Under the pieces are notes generated by a model. The model was not told the DNA's origin and did not search any database. It saw only the letters and a program-made list of their open reading frames with translations. A stretch of DNA of 34,917 nt from a virus. The stretch is taken from IMG/VR virus record IMGVR_UViG_3300003877_000007, positions 1 to 34,917 of that record. One strand, written 5' to 3'. Numbering within the stretch: position 1 is the first letter of the stretch; each line of letters begins with the position of its first letter. Positions 5,830 through 13,808 of the stretch are shown piece by piece. The translations under genes and the position numbers were made by a program.

Positions 5830-6255
5830 ATGAGTGATTTTTATAAAAACGCAAACATAGAAACAGTTGAGGAGTTTTGCCATCGCGCTATTGATGGCGA
5901 GGTTTTTTATGATAGAGAGATGTCAAAAGTATATTTTAATGATACTTTTTTTAAGCAAGGCCTTCTTTCGCCATTTATTATAAGGAACAGCGGAAAAAGA
6001 GAAGAAAAAGAATTAAGAGGATTATTTGATCTTGCTTTTTTCAAGGAACTAAGAGTCAAAGTTGAATGGCACGAAAATTTATCAAAGAATTATCAGCCGT
6101 TATGCTGGGTGTCAAAGGAATACATAGAGCAGCAAAGAACTGGTAGTTTAATAGCAAGAATTACTGGTAAAAATAAAAATGGTGAATTTGCATCAAAAGA
6201 CGGGTGCCTCTATTCTTTTGCTCAGCCAATTAATGTAAGTGAGCTAGATAAATAA
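5830..6255 (+). CDS. Phage hypothetical protein, paralogue family copy B (141 aa)
   Basis: Homologous to the 90-506 product. Shared features are HRAIDGEVF (about 19-27) against HRMLDGEIF, CWVS near residue 95, ITGKNKNGEF near 115, and a C-terminal AQPI. The middle of the two proteins is strongly diverged. There is no signal or membrane segment. The ATG follows AGAGGGGGT. It is the first gene after the operator-controlled promoter at 5736 and heads a cassette of envelope-type genes. No function is known. Confidence 0.8.
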   Translation: MSDFYKNANIETVEEFCHRAIDGEVFYDREMSKVYFNDTFFKQGLLSPFIIRNSGKREEKELRGLFDLAFFKELRVKVEWHENLSKNYQPLCWVSKEYIEQQRTGSLIARITGKNKNGEFASKDGCLYSFAQPINVSELDK

Positions 6256-6286
6256 AACATAAAAACCAAATAAAGAGGGTAAAATC

Positions 6287-6916
6287 ATGATGGCTCAACA
6301 GAAAACATTTTTAATTGTCGGTATTTTAATGATATTTTTGTTTCTTTTTGTCGGGTGCAAAAGCAGCGGCGGCGGGGATGTAGGAGCGGCGGCTATTGAA
6401 GCAAATATACTGGCACCAGACCCAGCAAACCCAGTAGATGGGCCAAAAGACCCCGCAAGACCCGTAGAATCAACTCCAAACCCGCCTCAAGGGTTTAATG
6501 ACTTAGTTATACACGTAGAAATAGTTAGGGGCATGGGGTTTTTAAAATCTAAGCAAGAATACAACATTAGGTTTTTTGAATATCAAAACATGTTTGAAAT
6601 CTACGATCATGAATCGTATCTTATCTCGTCAGGCAGTTATTCGTATGACGCAATATTAAATATCGCAATTATTACTGTAAACGATAGTAGATTCGGCGAG
6701 GGCACAATGCTGTTTAATTTTGATGATAGCATTAGCGGAAAATTTAGCTTAGAAGTGTCACCAGCCCCAGGATATAGCATTACAGATTGGCAACGTGGGC
6801 TTTTCCGAATCGAACAGGATGAGCCTGAAGTTGAAGAAGTAGACATAGTTGAGCAAGAATTAAACAATGAACACGACGAAAGCGAAGAATTAGAACATAA
6901 TAACGCAAATGATTAA
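6287..6916 (+). CDS. Phage-encoded lipoprotein (209 aa)
   Basis: A hydrophobic signal (residues 7-22) ends in a lipobox, FVGC, with Cys24 (Cys23 if the second ATG is used) followed by KSSGGG, a typical flexible linker. The absence of Asp at +2 predicts outer-membrane sorting. A Pro-rich linker (about 43-68) leads to a beta-rich domain (70-175) and a very acidic tail (about 180-209). It lies downstream of copy B with GAGGGT before its ATG. A cell-surface role such as conversion or exclusion is inferred from localisation. No homologous family was recognised. Confidence 0.75.
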   Translation: MMAQQKTFLIVGILMIFLFLFVGCKSSGGGDVGAAAIEANILAPDPANPVDGPKDPARPVESTPNPPQGFNDLVIHVEIVRGMGFLKSKQEYNIRFFEYQNMFEIYDHESYLISSGSYSYDAILNIAIITVNDSRFGEGTMLFNFDDSISGKFSLEVSPAPGYSITDWQRGLFRIEQDEPEVEEVDIVEQELNNEHDESEELEHNNAND

Positions 6917-6930
6917 ACTAAGGTGTAAAA

Positions 6931-8457
6931 ATGAGCTTTTTAAAACATAACGGAAATGCAATATCTAAAATTGACTTAACTCATATAACTGATTCAAAGC
7001 AGCTTTTAATGCATGTGTGGATTAAGGTGGATAGCATAACAAATGAAACGAGTTATATCTATGATCAAAACGCCTCTAGTCGTTGCTACTTAAGGCTTAA
7101 TTCAATTGAAACCAGCACGGGCAGAAAGGCTATTTTTAGTTTTTATGCCCGTAGCTTCGACAGAACGGATATAGCTGATATTGTTGGTGCATTTTATATT
7201 GACAAAAGCTCTGAATTTGTTGCAGTTGACATTTTTATTGATACAAATACAGGTCTTGCAAACATGTACGTGAATCTTGATTTGTCAAAGTCAGTAATTT
7301 CAAAATTAAATGAAGATATTTTCCATCAATCAACTCTAGCGTCAATTGGCATGCGCACCGACGGTTTTAAGCATGTAGCCGATGGAACAATAATAGATCA
7401 GCTTTACTACTCTAATGTAATACCTAGCGAGTATCTTGATGCAAACGGGTATATTACACATAAGTTTATGCGTGATTTTTATGATTTTGACGATGAAAAT
7501 AATTTAAAAATTAAACGCGAGTCACTACAGCTTGTGGGCTCGCCATCATTTTTATTTGAGGGCTGGCATGAAAAGTTTAGTACTGAAAAAATTACAGGAA
7601 AAATAGCGGAAATTACTGATATTCTTTATAAGAATAATTATAAAGATAATATCAAAAAGTTTGAAGGTAGTGATTTATTGGCATTTACTCAGGATAGGCC
7701 ATCATATTTAGACTTTGAAAAACATGGAATTAAAAACGATTTTGCATATTCAAGCGGATCATTTTTTAATGCTCCAAAGGATCGCACAATACAAGAGTTT
7801 TTAGCAATACTAGATTCTACGCTTATTTCTGACGTCAATCTGATGGACGAACAGCGCCGAGTTAGAGATACAAACACACACTTATTGCTAGATATTGAGT
7901 TTGCGCTACAGTCTGATAAGTTTGCTGGGTATATAGCAGATGAAAATATAGATCACATTGAAGTATTTAGAAAAATCAAAGTAATGATTGACGAGGTTAA
8001 GCGTTTGTTTCCCAATAAAATTATTGGTATTTACGGCTACATGCTGCCAAACGGCTCATCTACTTTTGATAGCTTAGAGCCACAAGCCGCCTCAATCCGT
8101 ACGGCTGCGGCTACAGGAATGCTTGATAATGTAGACGTGCTTTGGTCTGTAGTGTATTTAAGATTTGGGCCAACAGACAGCAATTATAACAAGATAATAC
8201 CGCAAACAGATGCCAGTATACGCAAAGCAAAGACAATTTTTAAATCAAACGGGGAAGAATTTAAGGTCGGTGCGTTGTATTCACAGCGTGTCATTAATTC
8301 AGATTCAGTTACAAATCATAAAAATGAAATATTAACTCAACCGGTAATTGAGCAACGACAATTAGTAAAAAATTATGATTTTGATGTTTTTGAAGGAGTG
8401 TGGGATAGTGATTGCGTAAAAGCTGGATTTAAGTGGTTTAAAGGCGTAAGCAACTAA
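6931..8457 (+). CDS. LamG-like lectin fused to a TIM-barrel-like glycosidase (508 aa)
   Basis: Residues 1-210 align by eye with the whole 25612-26337 product: YIYDQ-x-(A/S)S-(S)R-x-Y near 42-54, GT-(I/M)-(I/V)-DQ-x-YYSN-x-IPS near 152-166, FYDFD near 183, and SL-x-x-x-G-x-P...LFE near 198-210. This is a concanavalin/LamG-type jelly-roll. Residues about 255-500 have alternating strands and helices with LLLDIEF (318-324; Asp321 and Glu323 could be catalytic), IGIYGY (365-370), DVLWSVVYL, VGALYSQR and GVWDSD (489-494), compatible with a (beta/alpha)8 hydrolase. It lacks a signal peptide. It could be a polysaccharide-degrading receptor-binding protein. The glycosidase assignment is inference. Confidence 0.6.
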   Translation: MSFLKHNGNAISKIDLTHITDSKQLLMHVWIKVDSITNETSYIYDQNASSRCYLRLNSIETSTGRKAIFSFYARSFDRTDIADIVGAFYIDKSSEFVAVDIFIDTNTGLANMYVNLDLSKSVISKLNEDIFHQSTLASIGMRTDGFKHVADGTIIDQLYYSNVIPSEYLDANGYITHKFMRDFYDFDDENNLKIKRESLQLVGSPSFLFEGWHEKFSTEKITGKIAEITDILYKNNYKDNIKKFEGSDLLAFTQDRPSYLDFEKHGIKNDFAYSSGSFFNAPKDRTIQEFLAILDSTLISDVNLMDEQRRVRDTNTHLLLDIEFALQSDKFAGYIADENIDHIEVFRKIKVMIDEVKRLFPNKIIGIYGYMLPNGSSTFDSLEPQAASIRTAAATGMLDNVDVLWSVVYLRFGPTDSNYNKIIPQTDASIRKAKTIFKSNGEEFKVGALYSQRVINSDSVTNHKNEILTQPVIEQRQLVKNYDFDVFEGVWDSDCVKAGFKWFKGVSN

Positions 8458-8481
8458 TTTTTAAACAAAAAAGAGGGTAAC

Positions 8482-8862
8482 ATGATATATAAGATATTGA
8501 TTATAATGTTAATTGCGTCGGCTGCAAAATCTGAAGTATTAGAGTTTTCTTTTGTTGAAGGAACGCAATTTACAATATTTTGCGATAAACCGACTAACTT
8601 TATTGGAGGCGAGAAAATAACATCTAGTGTTAAGCTTAATTTATATAATCTCAAATTTAACCCGCTTGTTTGGGTAAAAAAGGCAACAAGCGATAGTTGT
8701 GAGTTTGATCTAAATCAATTTTTCGAGCAGGGCAGCAAGTTTTTTTATGTATCTGCAGAAGTTAATGGCGTTGAGTCTGAGCCTTCGCAAATTGCAATAA
8801 TTGAAGTAATAAGCAAGCCAGATGCAGTAATTTTATTTCCAGGGGGGTGCATAGCAAAATGA
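8482..8862 (+). CDS. Secreted Ig/FnIII-like protein (126 aa)
   Basis: Residues 1-17 form a signal-like stretch (KILIIMLIASAAKS) with a plausible cleavage near AAKS-E. The rest is beta-rich, with a YVSAEVNGVESEPSQ pattern typical of fibronectin-III or Ig-like strands and two Cys that could form a disulfide. It starts after GAGGGT and overlaps the next gene by ATGA (8859-8862). It probably acts in the periplasm or at the cell surface with the neighbouring lipoprotein. Confidence 0.65.
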   Translation: MIYKILIIMLIASAAKSEVLEFSFVEGTQFTIFCDKPTNFIGGEKITSSVKLNLYNLKFNPLVWVKKATSDSCEFDLNQFFEQGSKFFYVSAEVNGVESEPSQIAIIEVISKPDAVILFPGGCIAK

Positions 8863-9185
8863 GCGATTTAAACATTAAAAACACGCTTAAGTTAATTAAA
8901 AACTTTAGTGAGGGTAAAGACTGGTGTACTAATTTCCCAGACAAAATTTTTAAATACGATTTTAGGCTTGCTTGTTTGCTGCATGACATACAGTACACAG
9001 CAAAAAACAATTTAACCCGGGTGCAAAAGCAGGTGCTTAGTGCGAATGGTCGCGATCATTCAATGAGCAGGGAATACGCTGATTACGACTTTAAGCACGA
9101 TTTAAAAGGTATGGGGCCGTGGTATTTTAGCCTTATGATGTGGGCAGCTGTTAAGGTTTTCGGTGGTAGATATTGGCGGCTTTAA
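8859..9185 (+). CDS. Protein with C-x-x-x-HD-x-x-Y motif, DUF1353/PLA2-like (108 aa)
   Basis: Residues 39-46 read CLLHDIQY, and R71-E-Y-A-D-Y-D-F lies about 25 residues later. A Cys/His-Asp/Tyr block followed by R-x-x-AD-x-x-F is seen in small phage proteins of DUF1353 type and recalls the His-Asp dyad of secreted phospholipase A2. The C-terminus (AAVKVFGGRYW) also fits DUF1353. ATG 8859 is chosen because AGGGGGG lies 11 nt upstream and the start overlaps the previous stop; GTG 8847 would sit inside that site. Enzymatic activity is not established. Confidence 0.6.
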   Translation: MSDLNIKNTLKLIKNFSEGKDWCTNFPDKIFKYDFRLACLLHDIQYTAKNNLTRVQKQVLSANGRDHSMSREYADYDFKHDLKGMGPWYFSLMMWAAVKVFGGRYWRL

Positions 9186-9218
9186 GATAATCCAAACTAT
9201 TTCTTATGAGCTATTATT

Positions 9219-9434
9219 ATGTGTAATTTATTAGGAAAAAACAAAAGCTGCTATAAAATAAGGTTTTGCGGCCTTGCGGTTGATGGGCGTGATTTCATTG
9301 GTAGTATTACAATTAATTCTTTTGATTATAACGAAATTGAAGTTTTAAATAAAATTAAAAAAATATTTCAGGCTGAAAAAAAGGCGATTGCAAAAAAACT
9401 AAATATTACTTCATGCGTAAAAATAAACAAATAA
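9219..9434 (+). CDS. Hypothetical protein (71 aa)
   Basis: Short, basic, with a CNLLG...SCYKIRFCG start and a helical Lys-rich end. No good Shine-Dalgarno precedes ATG 9219. It lies between the cassette and the virion genes. No family was recognised. Confidence 0.5.
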   Translation: MCNLLGKNKSCYKIRFCGLAVDGRDFIGSITINSFDYNEIEVLNKIKKIFQAEKKAIAKKLNITSCVKINK

Positions 9435-9447
9435 ATCTTGCTTTTAT

Positions 9448-9456
9448 TGCTATAAT
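9448..9456 (+). promoter_or_regulatory. Possible extended -10 promoter before the first virion-region gene
   Basis: TGC-TATAAT (-10 at 9451-9456) lies 25 nt before ATG 9481 with no recognisable -35. A similar TGC-TAAAAT occurs at 9901 and 19280. It may be a late promoter used with an activator. Confidence 0.4.
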
Positions 9457-9480
9457 CACTAAAACACTAAAGACTATTTT

Positions 9481-9831
9481 ATGAGCCATAAAACCGAAAT
9501 ACTCGCAACAAAGGAAAATGTTAGGCTAAGCCAGCTCGAAGACTCCGATATTTTATATAAAGTTAATTGGAGTAATCGAATTAACGGTCTCACTATATCG
9601 AATAGCACATGGGTTTCCGAGATAAACTCTGGAATAGGGATAGGAAACGAGGCATTTACTGATTCATCAGCATCTGCTCAGCTTAACGGGCAAGTGGGAG
9701 AGTATCTGGTAACTAACACAGTAACGCTCTCAGATGGGCAGATAATGCAATTTCAGTTTATTTTGCGCGTAAATAGCAAAGAGTCGTTCGATAATAACGG
9801 ATACGGACTATATAACTACGGATATCACTAA
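9481..9831 (+). CDS. Putative Ig-like virion accessory protein (116 aa)
   Basis: The sequence W-S-N-R-I-N-G-L-T-I-S-N-S-T-W (about 30-44), followed by QLNGQVGEYLVTNTVTLSDG (about 69-88), is a pattern found in small phage beta-sandwich proteins encoded beside head genes. In them ISSSTW is followed by an LSGG-x-x-G-x-x-Y-x-V-x-N stretch. Those are often virion decoration or fibre-associated proteins. The end is Gly/Tyr/Asn-rich. It is the first gene before the terminase pair and is followed by a hairpin. Confidence 0.6.
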   Translation: MSHKTEILATKENVRLSQLEDSDILYKVNWSNRINGLTISNSTWVSEINSGIGIGNEAFTDSSASAQLNGQVGEYLVTNTVTLSDGQIMQFQFILRVNSKESFDNNGYGLYNYGYH

Positions 9832-9839
9832 AATCCAAT

Positions 9840-9858
9840 AAGCCCGCAGGACGGGCTT
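9840..9858. terminator. Hairpin after the Ig-like gene
   Basis: AAGCCCG (9840-9846) pairs perfectly with CGGGCTT (9852-9858) around CAGGA, 8 nt past the stop at 9831. There is no T-tract downstream, so termination may be partial. Confidence 0.5.
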
Positions 9859-9900
9859 AACTTAACATCCTGCACTACAATTATATCAATATTATATTTG

Positions 9901-9909
9901 TGCTAAAAT
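9901..9909 (+). promoter_or_regulatory. Possible extended -10 promoter upstream of terminase
   Basis: TGC-TAAAAT (-10 at 9904-9909) lies in the 157-nt gap between the 9481 gene and the small terminase. The hexamer 16 nt upstream is not a -35 match. It resembles the elements at 9448 and 19280. Confidence 0.35.
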
Positions 9910-9988
9910 TACTTAAATCTTATTTTAATTACAATTAAGACAAATTAACATAAAAGTTTTTTTGTATTACAGATCAAGGTATAACGCT

Positions 9989-10318
9989 ATGATTGATAAA
10001 GAAAAAGCGGGTATTAAAAATAGAACAAAGATCAGGGAGGAGAATAAGAAAAATGATATGCGCGAAAAACTGTCGTTTACTCAAACGATAATTCAAATAG
10101 ATAATCTCGAAGATGAGATTCTAAATCTCGCAAGATCAGAAGGAGAAATAACAAACGGCGCTGTATCGGCGTTTACAGCTGTACTTAACTCAAAGTGGAA
10201 AAAAATTAACAAGCTGCTCCCTGATATTAAAGCCATCGAGCATGTTGTTGAGCATAAACCAAATGTTGAGGAGTGCTCAGAAGAAGAGCTTGAAGCAATA
10301 ATCGCAAGTGAATCGTAA
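9989..10318 (+). CDS. Putative terminase small subunit (109 aa)
   Basis: A helical, charged protein directly upstream of and overlapping the large terminase gene. Size and position fit a TerS that recognises the packaging site, but sequence motifs are weak: a basic N-terminal region (about 1-30) and an acidic C-terminus (ECSEEELEAI). ATG 9989 is preferred over the upstream TTG 9962 because of AAGGT 8-12 nt upstream. The terL start lies 11 nt inside its end. Confidence 0.6.
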   Translation: MIDKEKAGIKNRTKIREENKKNDMREKLSFTQTIIQIDNLEDEILNLARSEGEITNGAVSAFTAVLNSKWKKINKLLPDIKAIEHVVEHKPNVEECSEEELEAIIASES

Positions 10319-11810
10319 AGAAGCCGCAATAGAGCTACTGGCTAGAAAAAGGGCTAGAACTAATTATATTAGTTTTTGCGAGTATATTGATGATGTTGAA
10401 AAGCCAGCAAAACATCATAAAATATTGTGCAATGCGCTAGATAAAGTATTGAGCGGCGACATTAGAAATTTAATGGTGTTTATGCCGCCTGGTTCCGCAA
10501 AGTCAACTTATGGAACAGTAAGATTCCCCCCGTATTATCTTGGCAGAACTAATAAAAAATCAATATTATGCTGCTCCTACAACGAAAAGCTGGCAACAAG
10601 CTTTGGAAGAAAAGTCAGAAACCTCGTAAATACTAAAAAATGCAATAACGTATTCCCAGATTTAACCTTAACTCAAGACCAAAAAGCGAAGGGTGAATGG
10701 GAGACCACAAGCGGGAGCTTTTACCTTGCAACTGGTGTTGGTGGTGGTGTTACTGGTAGGCGTGGCGACATTGGTTTTATTGATGATCCAGTCAAAGGCC
10801 GCAAAGAAGCAGATAGCCCAACAGTAAAACAAGACACATGGGACTGGTACATAAATGACTTTTTAACCCGGTTAAAGCCTGGCGCGTCTCAGATAATAAT
10901 ACAAACAAGATGGTCTGAGGATGATTTATCTGGACGCATATTGCCTGATGGATGGAGCGGGGAAAGCGGTGATATTAAATGTAAAGATGGAAAGCTATGG
11001 ACAGTTATTTGCATAAGCGCTGAGTGCGTAAAGGGCAAAAATGACCCACTAAAAAGAAAGCCAGGCGAGCTATTTTGGCTAGAATGGTTTAATAAGCAAT
11101 ATTGGGCAGAGACAAAAGAAACAGCAAACAAAAGTGATTCTAGAACATGGAACAGTCTTTACCAACAAAATCCAGCATCAGAAACAGGCACATTTTTTAA
11201 GCGAGAGTGGTTTAATCGATATAATATTGGGGATAGGCCAAAGCATCTAACCAAGTTTGGTGCAGCAGATTACGCCGTGACTGACGGTGGCGGCGATTTT
11301 ACAGAGCAGGGCGTGTGCGGCTTAGATTGCAACTCAGACTTGTATATAATTGATTGGATAAGCTGTCAAAGCGAATCTGATGTATGGGTTGATGATGTTA
11401 TTAATTTGCATAAAAAATATAATCTGTACATGTTTGGGGCAGAAAAAGGGCAGATAAGGAGGGCTATAGCGCCTTGGCTAAATCGCAGGCAATCAGAGGA
11501 AAACACATACTTTGATATAGAAGAAATGCCGCACATTGGCGATAAAGCGGCTAATGCAAGATCATTTCAAGCTATGGCAAAGGTTGGTAAAGTCTATATC
11601 CCTATGACAAAATGGGGGAATGATTTAGTCGATCAGCTTGTAAAATTTCCATCGGGCGCATTTGACGACAAAGTTGATGTATGCGGGATTATGGGCCGGT
11701 TAATAGACCAAATAAATGACGCAATAATTCCCGCGCAAGATAAAAAAGCAAAAGACAGCTGGGATAGGTCTTGGGAATCTCAAGATGATGAAAGTTGGAA
11801 AGTTGTTTAA
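10308..11810 (+). CDS. terL: Terminase large subunit (500 aa)
   Basis: The ATPase domain has Walker A MPPGSAKST (59-67), Walker B IGFIDD (155-160) and a coupling motif IIIQTRW (196-202). The nuclease domain shows AADYAVTDGGGDFT with Asp321 as the first metal ligand, and DDKVDV at 453-458 supplying the late Asp residues. Full length for the family. The enzyme pumps DNA into the procapsid and cuts the concatemer. GTG 10308 overlaps the small-subunit gene by 11 nt, implying coupled translation. Packaging type (headful or cos) cannot be fixed from the sequence, although P22-like head genes suggest headful. Confidence 0.95.
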   Translation: MNRKEAAIELLARKRARTNYISFCEYIDDVEKPAKHHKILCNALDKVLSGDIRNLMVFMPPGSAKSTYGTVRFPPYYLGRTNKKSILCCSYNEKLATSFGRKVRNLVNTKKCNNVFPDLTLTQDQKAKGEWETTSGSFYLATGVGGGVTGRRGDIGFIDDPVKGRKEADSPTVKQDTWDWYINDFLTRLKPGASQIIIQTRWSEDDLSGRILPDGWSGESGDIKCKDGKLWTVICISAECVKGKNDPLKRKPGELFWLEWFNKQYWAETKETANKSDSRTWNSLYQQNPASETGTFFKREWFNRYNIGDRPKHLTKFGAADYAVTDGGGDFTEQGVCGLDCNSDLYIIDWISCQSESDVWVDDVINLHKKYNLYMFGAEKGQIRRAIAPWLNRRQSEENTYFDIEEMPHIGDKAANARSFQAMAKVGKVYIPMTKWGNDLVDQLVKFPSGAFDDKVDVCGIMGRLIDQINDAIIPAQDKKAKDSWDRSWESQDDESWKVV

Positions 11811-11849
11811 ATTAAACAAATCAAGTAAAATGTAACAATAAATATTATA

Positions 11850-11864
11850 TTGTCGTGAGGACAA
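11850..11864 (+). promoter_or_regulatory. Hairpin presenting a GAGG ribosome site before portal
   Basis: TTGTC (11850-11854) pairs with GACAA (11860-11864), with the loop GTGAG carrying most of the GAGG ribosome site. The site is 13 nt from ATG 11874, longer than usual, so folding may tune portal translation. Confidence 0.35.
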
Positions 11865-11873
11865 AATAAAAAT

Positions 11874-13736
11874 ATGTCTCTGCACTTAACTAAACAGCCG
11901 TTAACAGCCGCAGAAGACCCAAACTTACTGTCTCTGTTAAAATCCTATTACACAGATTATATTGATGCAACAACGGAATCACGGGAATTAAGCAACAGAG
12001 ACAGAGACTATAACGACCATAAGCAATGGTCGGAATCTGAAAAGCAAATTTTACGCGCAAGAAAGCAAGAGCCGGTAGTAAATAATGTAATACGCAAAAA
12101 GATGAATTTTTTACGTGGTTATGAGCGCAAAATAAGAACAGACCCTAAAGCAGAGCCCAGGAATCCGTCAGACGAAAAAGATGCTGCTGCAATTACTGAC
12201 GCATTAAGATACGTTGCAGATAATACAAAGTTTGATGTTATACGTTCTGAATTTTGGGATTATTATCTTGTCGAGGGGGTTGGTGCAGCTGAATTATCAA
12301 TAAGCAAAAATTCAAAGCGAGAAATAGAAACAAAAAATATTCCTTTCGACCGTTATTTTTATGATCCGCACTCAAGAAAAGCTTGTTTTTCCGACAAAAG
12401 ATATGATGGTATCGTTATTTGGGATGATGCAGACAATATAAAGCGTAGGTTCCCTGGCTCAGACGATGTTATAAATACAGCAATAATAGACCATCAAGAT
12501 AGCGAGCAACCAGATAAGCCGAGTTTTTGGGTTGATAGCCAAAGAAACAGAGTTAAAATAATACAGATTTATTTTATTTACAAAGGCTTATGGCATCTTG
12601 CGTTCTTTACTGCGTCAGGATTCTTAAAAAAGCCTGCTTTGTCGCCCTGGTTAGACGAAAACAGACAGCCAAAGTGCGGGATTATTTCACAATCGCCATA
12701 TGTTGACCGCGAGGGTATGCGATTTGGCGAAGCTAGATTTATGATTGAGACCCAGGACGGGATAAATAAGCGCGAAAGCAAGATGTCTCATTTGCTTTCA
12801 CAACGTCAAACATTTGGAAATAGTAAAGCGTTTCCAGGCAGCGTGTCAAAGCAAAAAAGGGAATTAGCAAAACCAGATGGCCACGTTGAACTGAATGGTA
12901 ACGCAACTTTTGGGCAAGATTTTGGTATTTTGCCAACGGGTGACATGGCTAACGGCCAGTTTCAACTATTGCAAGAGTCAAAGCAAGCGGCACTATCAAA
13001 TAGCACAGCCTCTTTTCAGTCTGCGCCCGGGTCAGAAAATCAATCAGGGCGCGCAATAATTGCAAATCAAAACGGGCAGCAAATAGAAATAAACCCGTTA
13101 GCCGATGGAAAAAAACAATGGGAATCAAGAATATACGCGGCATGGTGGGATTTAATTCGCCAATTTTGGACAGAAGAAAAATGGATTAGAGTCACGGACA
13201 ACGAACAAAATACTAAATTTGTCGCTTTAAACAAAAAAGTGACTGTAGGTGACGTGCTTAAGGAAAATGGCACAGAATTACCGCCAGAAATGCAGTTTGA
13301 CCCAAGATTAAACCAAGTCGCAAGAATCGATAATAAAGTAAGTGAAATTGATGTTGATATAATTATCACAGATTCACCGGATGTCGTTAGCTTGCAAAAT
13401 GAGGAATTTGACAAGCTAATACAATTAGCGGGGGTTGGCATTACATTCGATCAGGCAACTTATATTAAAGCATCAAACCTAAGAAACAAAGAAGAGTTAT
13501 TGCGTGGAATTGAGGGACAAAACGAACAGCAACAACGGCAACTACAGGCGCAGCAGGAAGCGCAGCAGCAGCAGCAATTAGCTAACATGCAGTTACAGAA
13601 TGAAGCCGTTGCCGCAGAAGTAGAAAAAGATGGAGCTGACAGCGCGCTTAAACGTGCTCAAGCGGCGAAAACGCAGCAAGAAGCCGTGCAAACATCAATA
13701 GAGAACGACCAATTACAGCAAGGTATAAAATTATAG
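11874..13736 (+). CDS. Portal protein, P22/BPP-1 type (620 aa)
   Basis: The length, the N-terminal helical region (SNRDRDYNDHKQWSESEK) and the stretch VVNNVIRKKMNFLRGYERK are characteristic of the P22-type portal family. It forms the dodecameric ring at one head vertex through which DNA enters and leaves. The C-terminal 80 residues are a Gln/Ala-rich coiled-coil barrel (EQQQRQLQAQQEAQQQQQ, about 545-562), as in long-barrel portals. It follows terL after 63 nt and precedes scaffold. Confidence 0.9.
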   Translation: MSLHLTKQPLTAAEDPNLLSLLKSYYTDYIDATTESRELSNRDRDYNDHKQWSESEKQILRARKQEPVVNNVIRKKMNFLRGYERKIRTDPKAEPRNPSDEKDAAAITDALRYVADNTKFDVIRSEFWDYYLVEGVGAAELSISKNSKREIETKNIPFDRYFYDPHSRKACFSDKRYDGIVIWDDADNIKRRFPGSDDVINTAIIDHQDSEQPDKPSFWVDSQRNRVKIIQIYFIYKGLWHLAFFTASGFLKKPALSPWLDENRQPKCGIISQSPYVDREGMRFGEARFMIETQDGINKRESKMSHLLSQRQTFGNSKAFPGSVSKQKRELAKPDGHVELNGNATFGQDFGILPTGDMANGQFQLLQESKQAALSNSTASFQSAPGSENQSGRAIIANQNGQQIEINPLADGKKQWESRIYAAWWDLIRQFWTEEKWIRVTDNEQNTKFVALNKKVTVGDVLKENGTELPPEMQFDPRLNQVARIDNKVSEIDVDIIITDSPDVVSLQNEEFDKLIQLAGVGITFDQATYIKASNLRNKEELLRGIEGQNEQQQRQLQAQQEAQQQQQLANMQLQNEAVAAEVEKDGADSALKRAQAAKTQQEAVQTSIENDQLQQGIKL

Positions 13737-13764
13737 TGGTACGGGCCGCCACCGTTTGGGCGTT

Positions 13765-13783
13765 ATAACTGCCGCCGAGTTAT
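13765..13783 (+). other. Stem-loop in the portal-scaffold gap
   Basis: ATAACT (13765-13770) pairs with AGTTAT (13778-13783) around GCCGCCG. The 72-nt gap is unusually GC-rich for this genome (GGGCCGCC, CCGCCG). It may be a leader that raises scaffold/coat expression. Evidence is limited to the stem and composition. Confidence 0.35.
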
Positions 13784-13808
13784 CGGGCGATTTTTAGAGG
13801 ATAGAAAA

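Noticed and set aside
13502-13720. CAG/CAA-rich tract near the end of portal considered as a repeat expansion
   Set aside because: It encodes the Gln/Ala coiled coil expected at the C-terminus of long-barrel portals and is not a clean tandem repeat.
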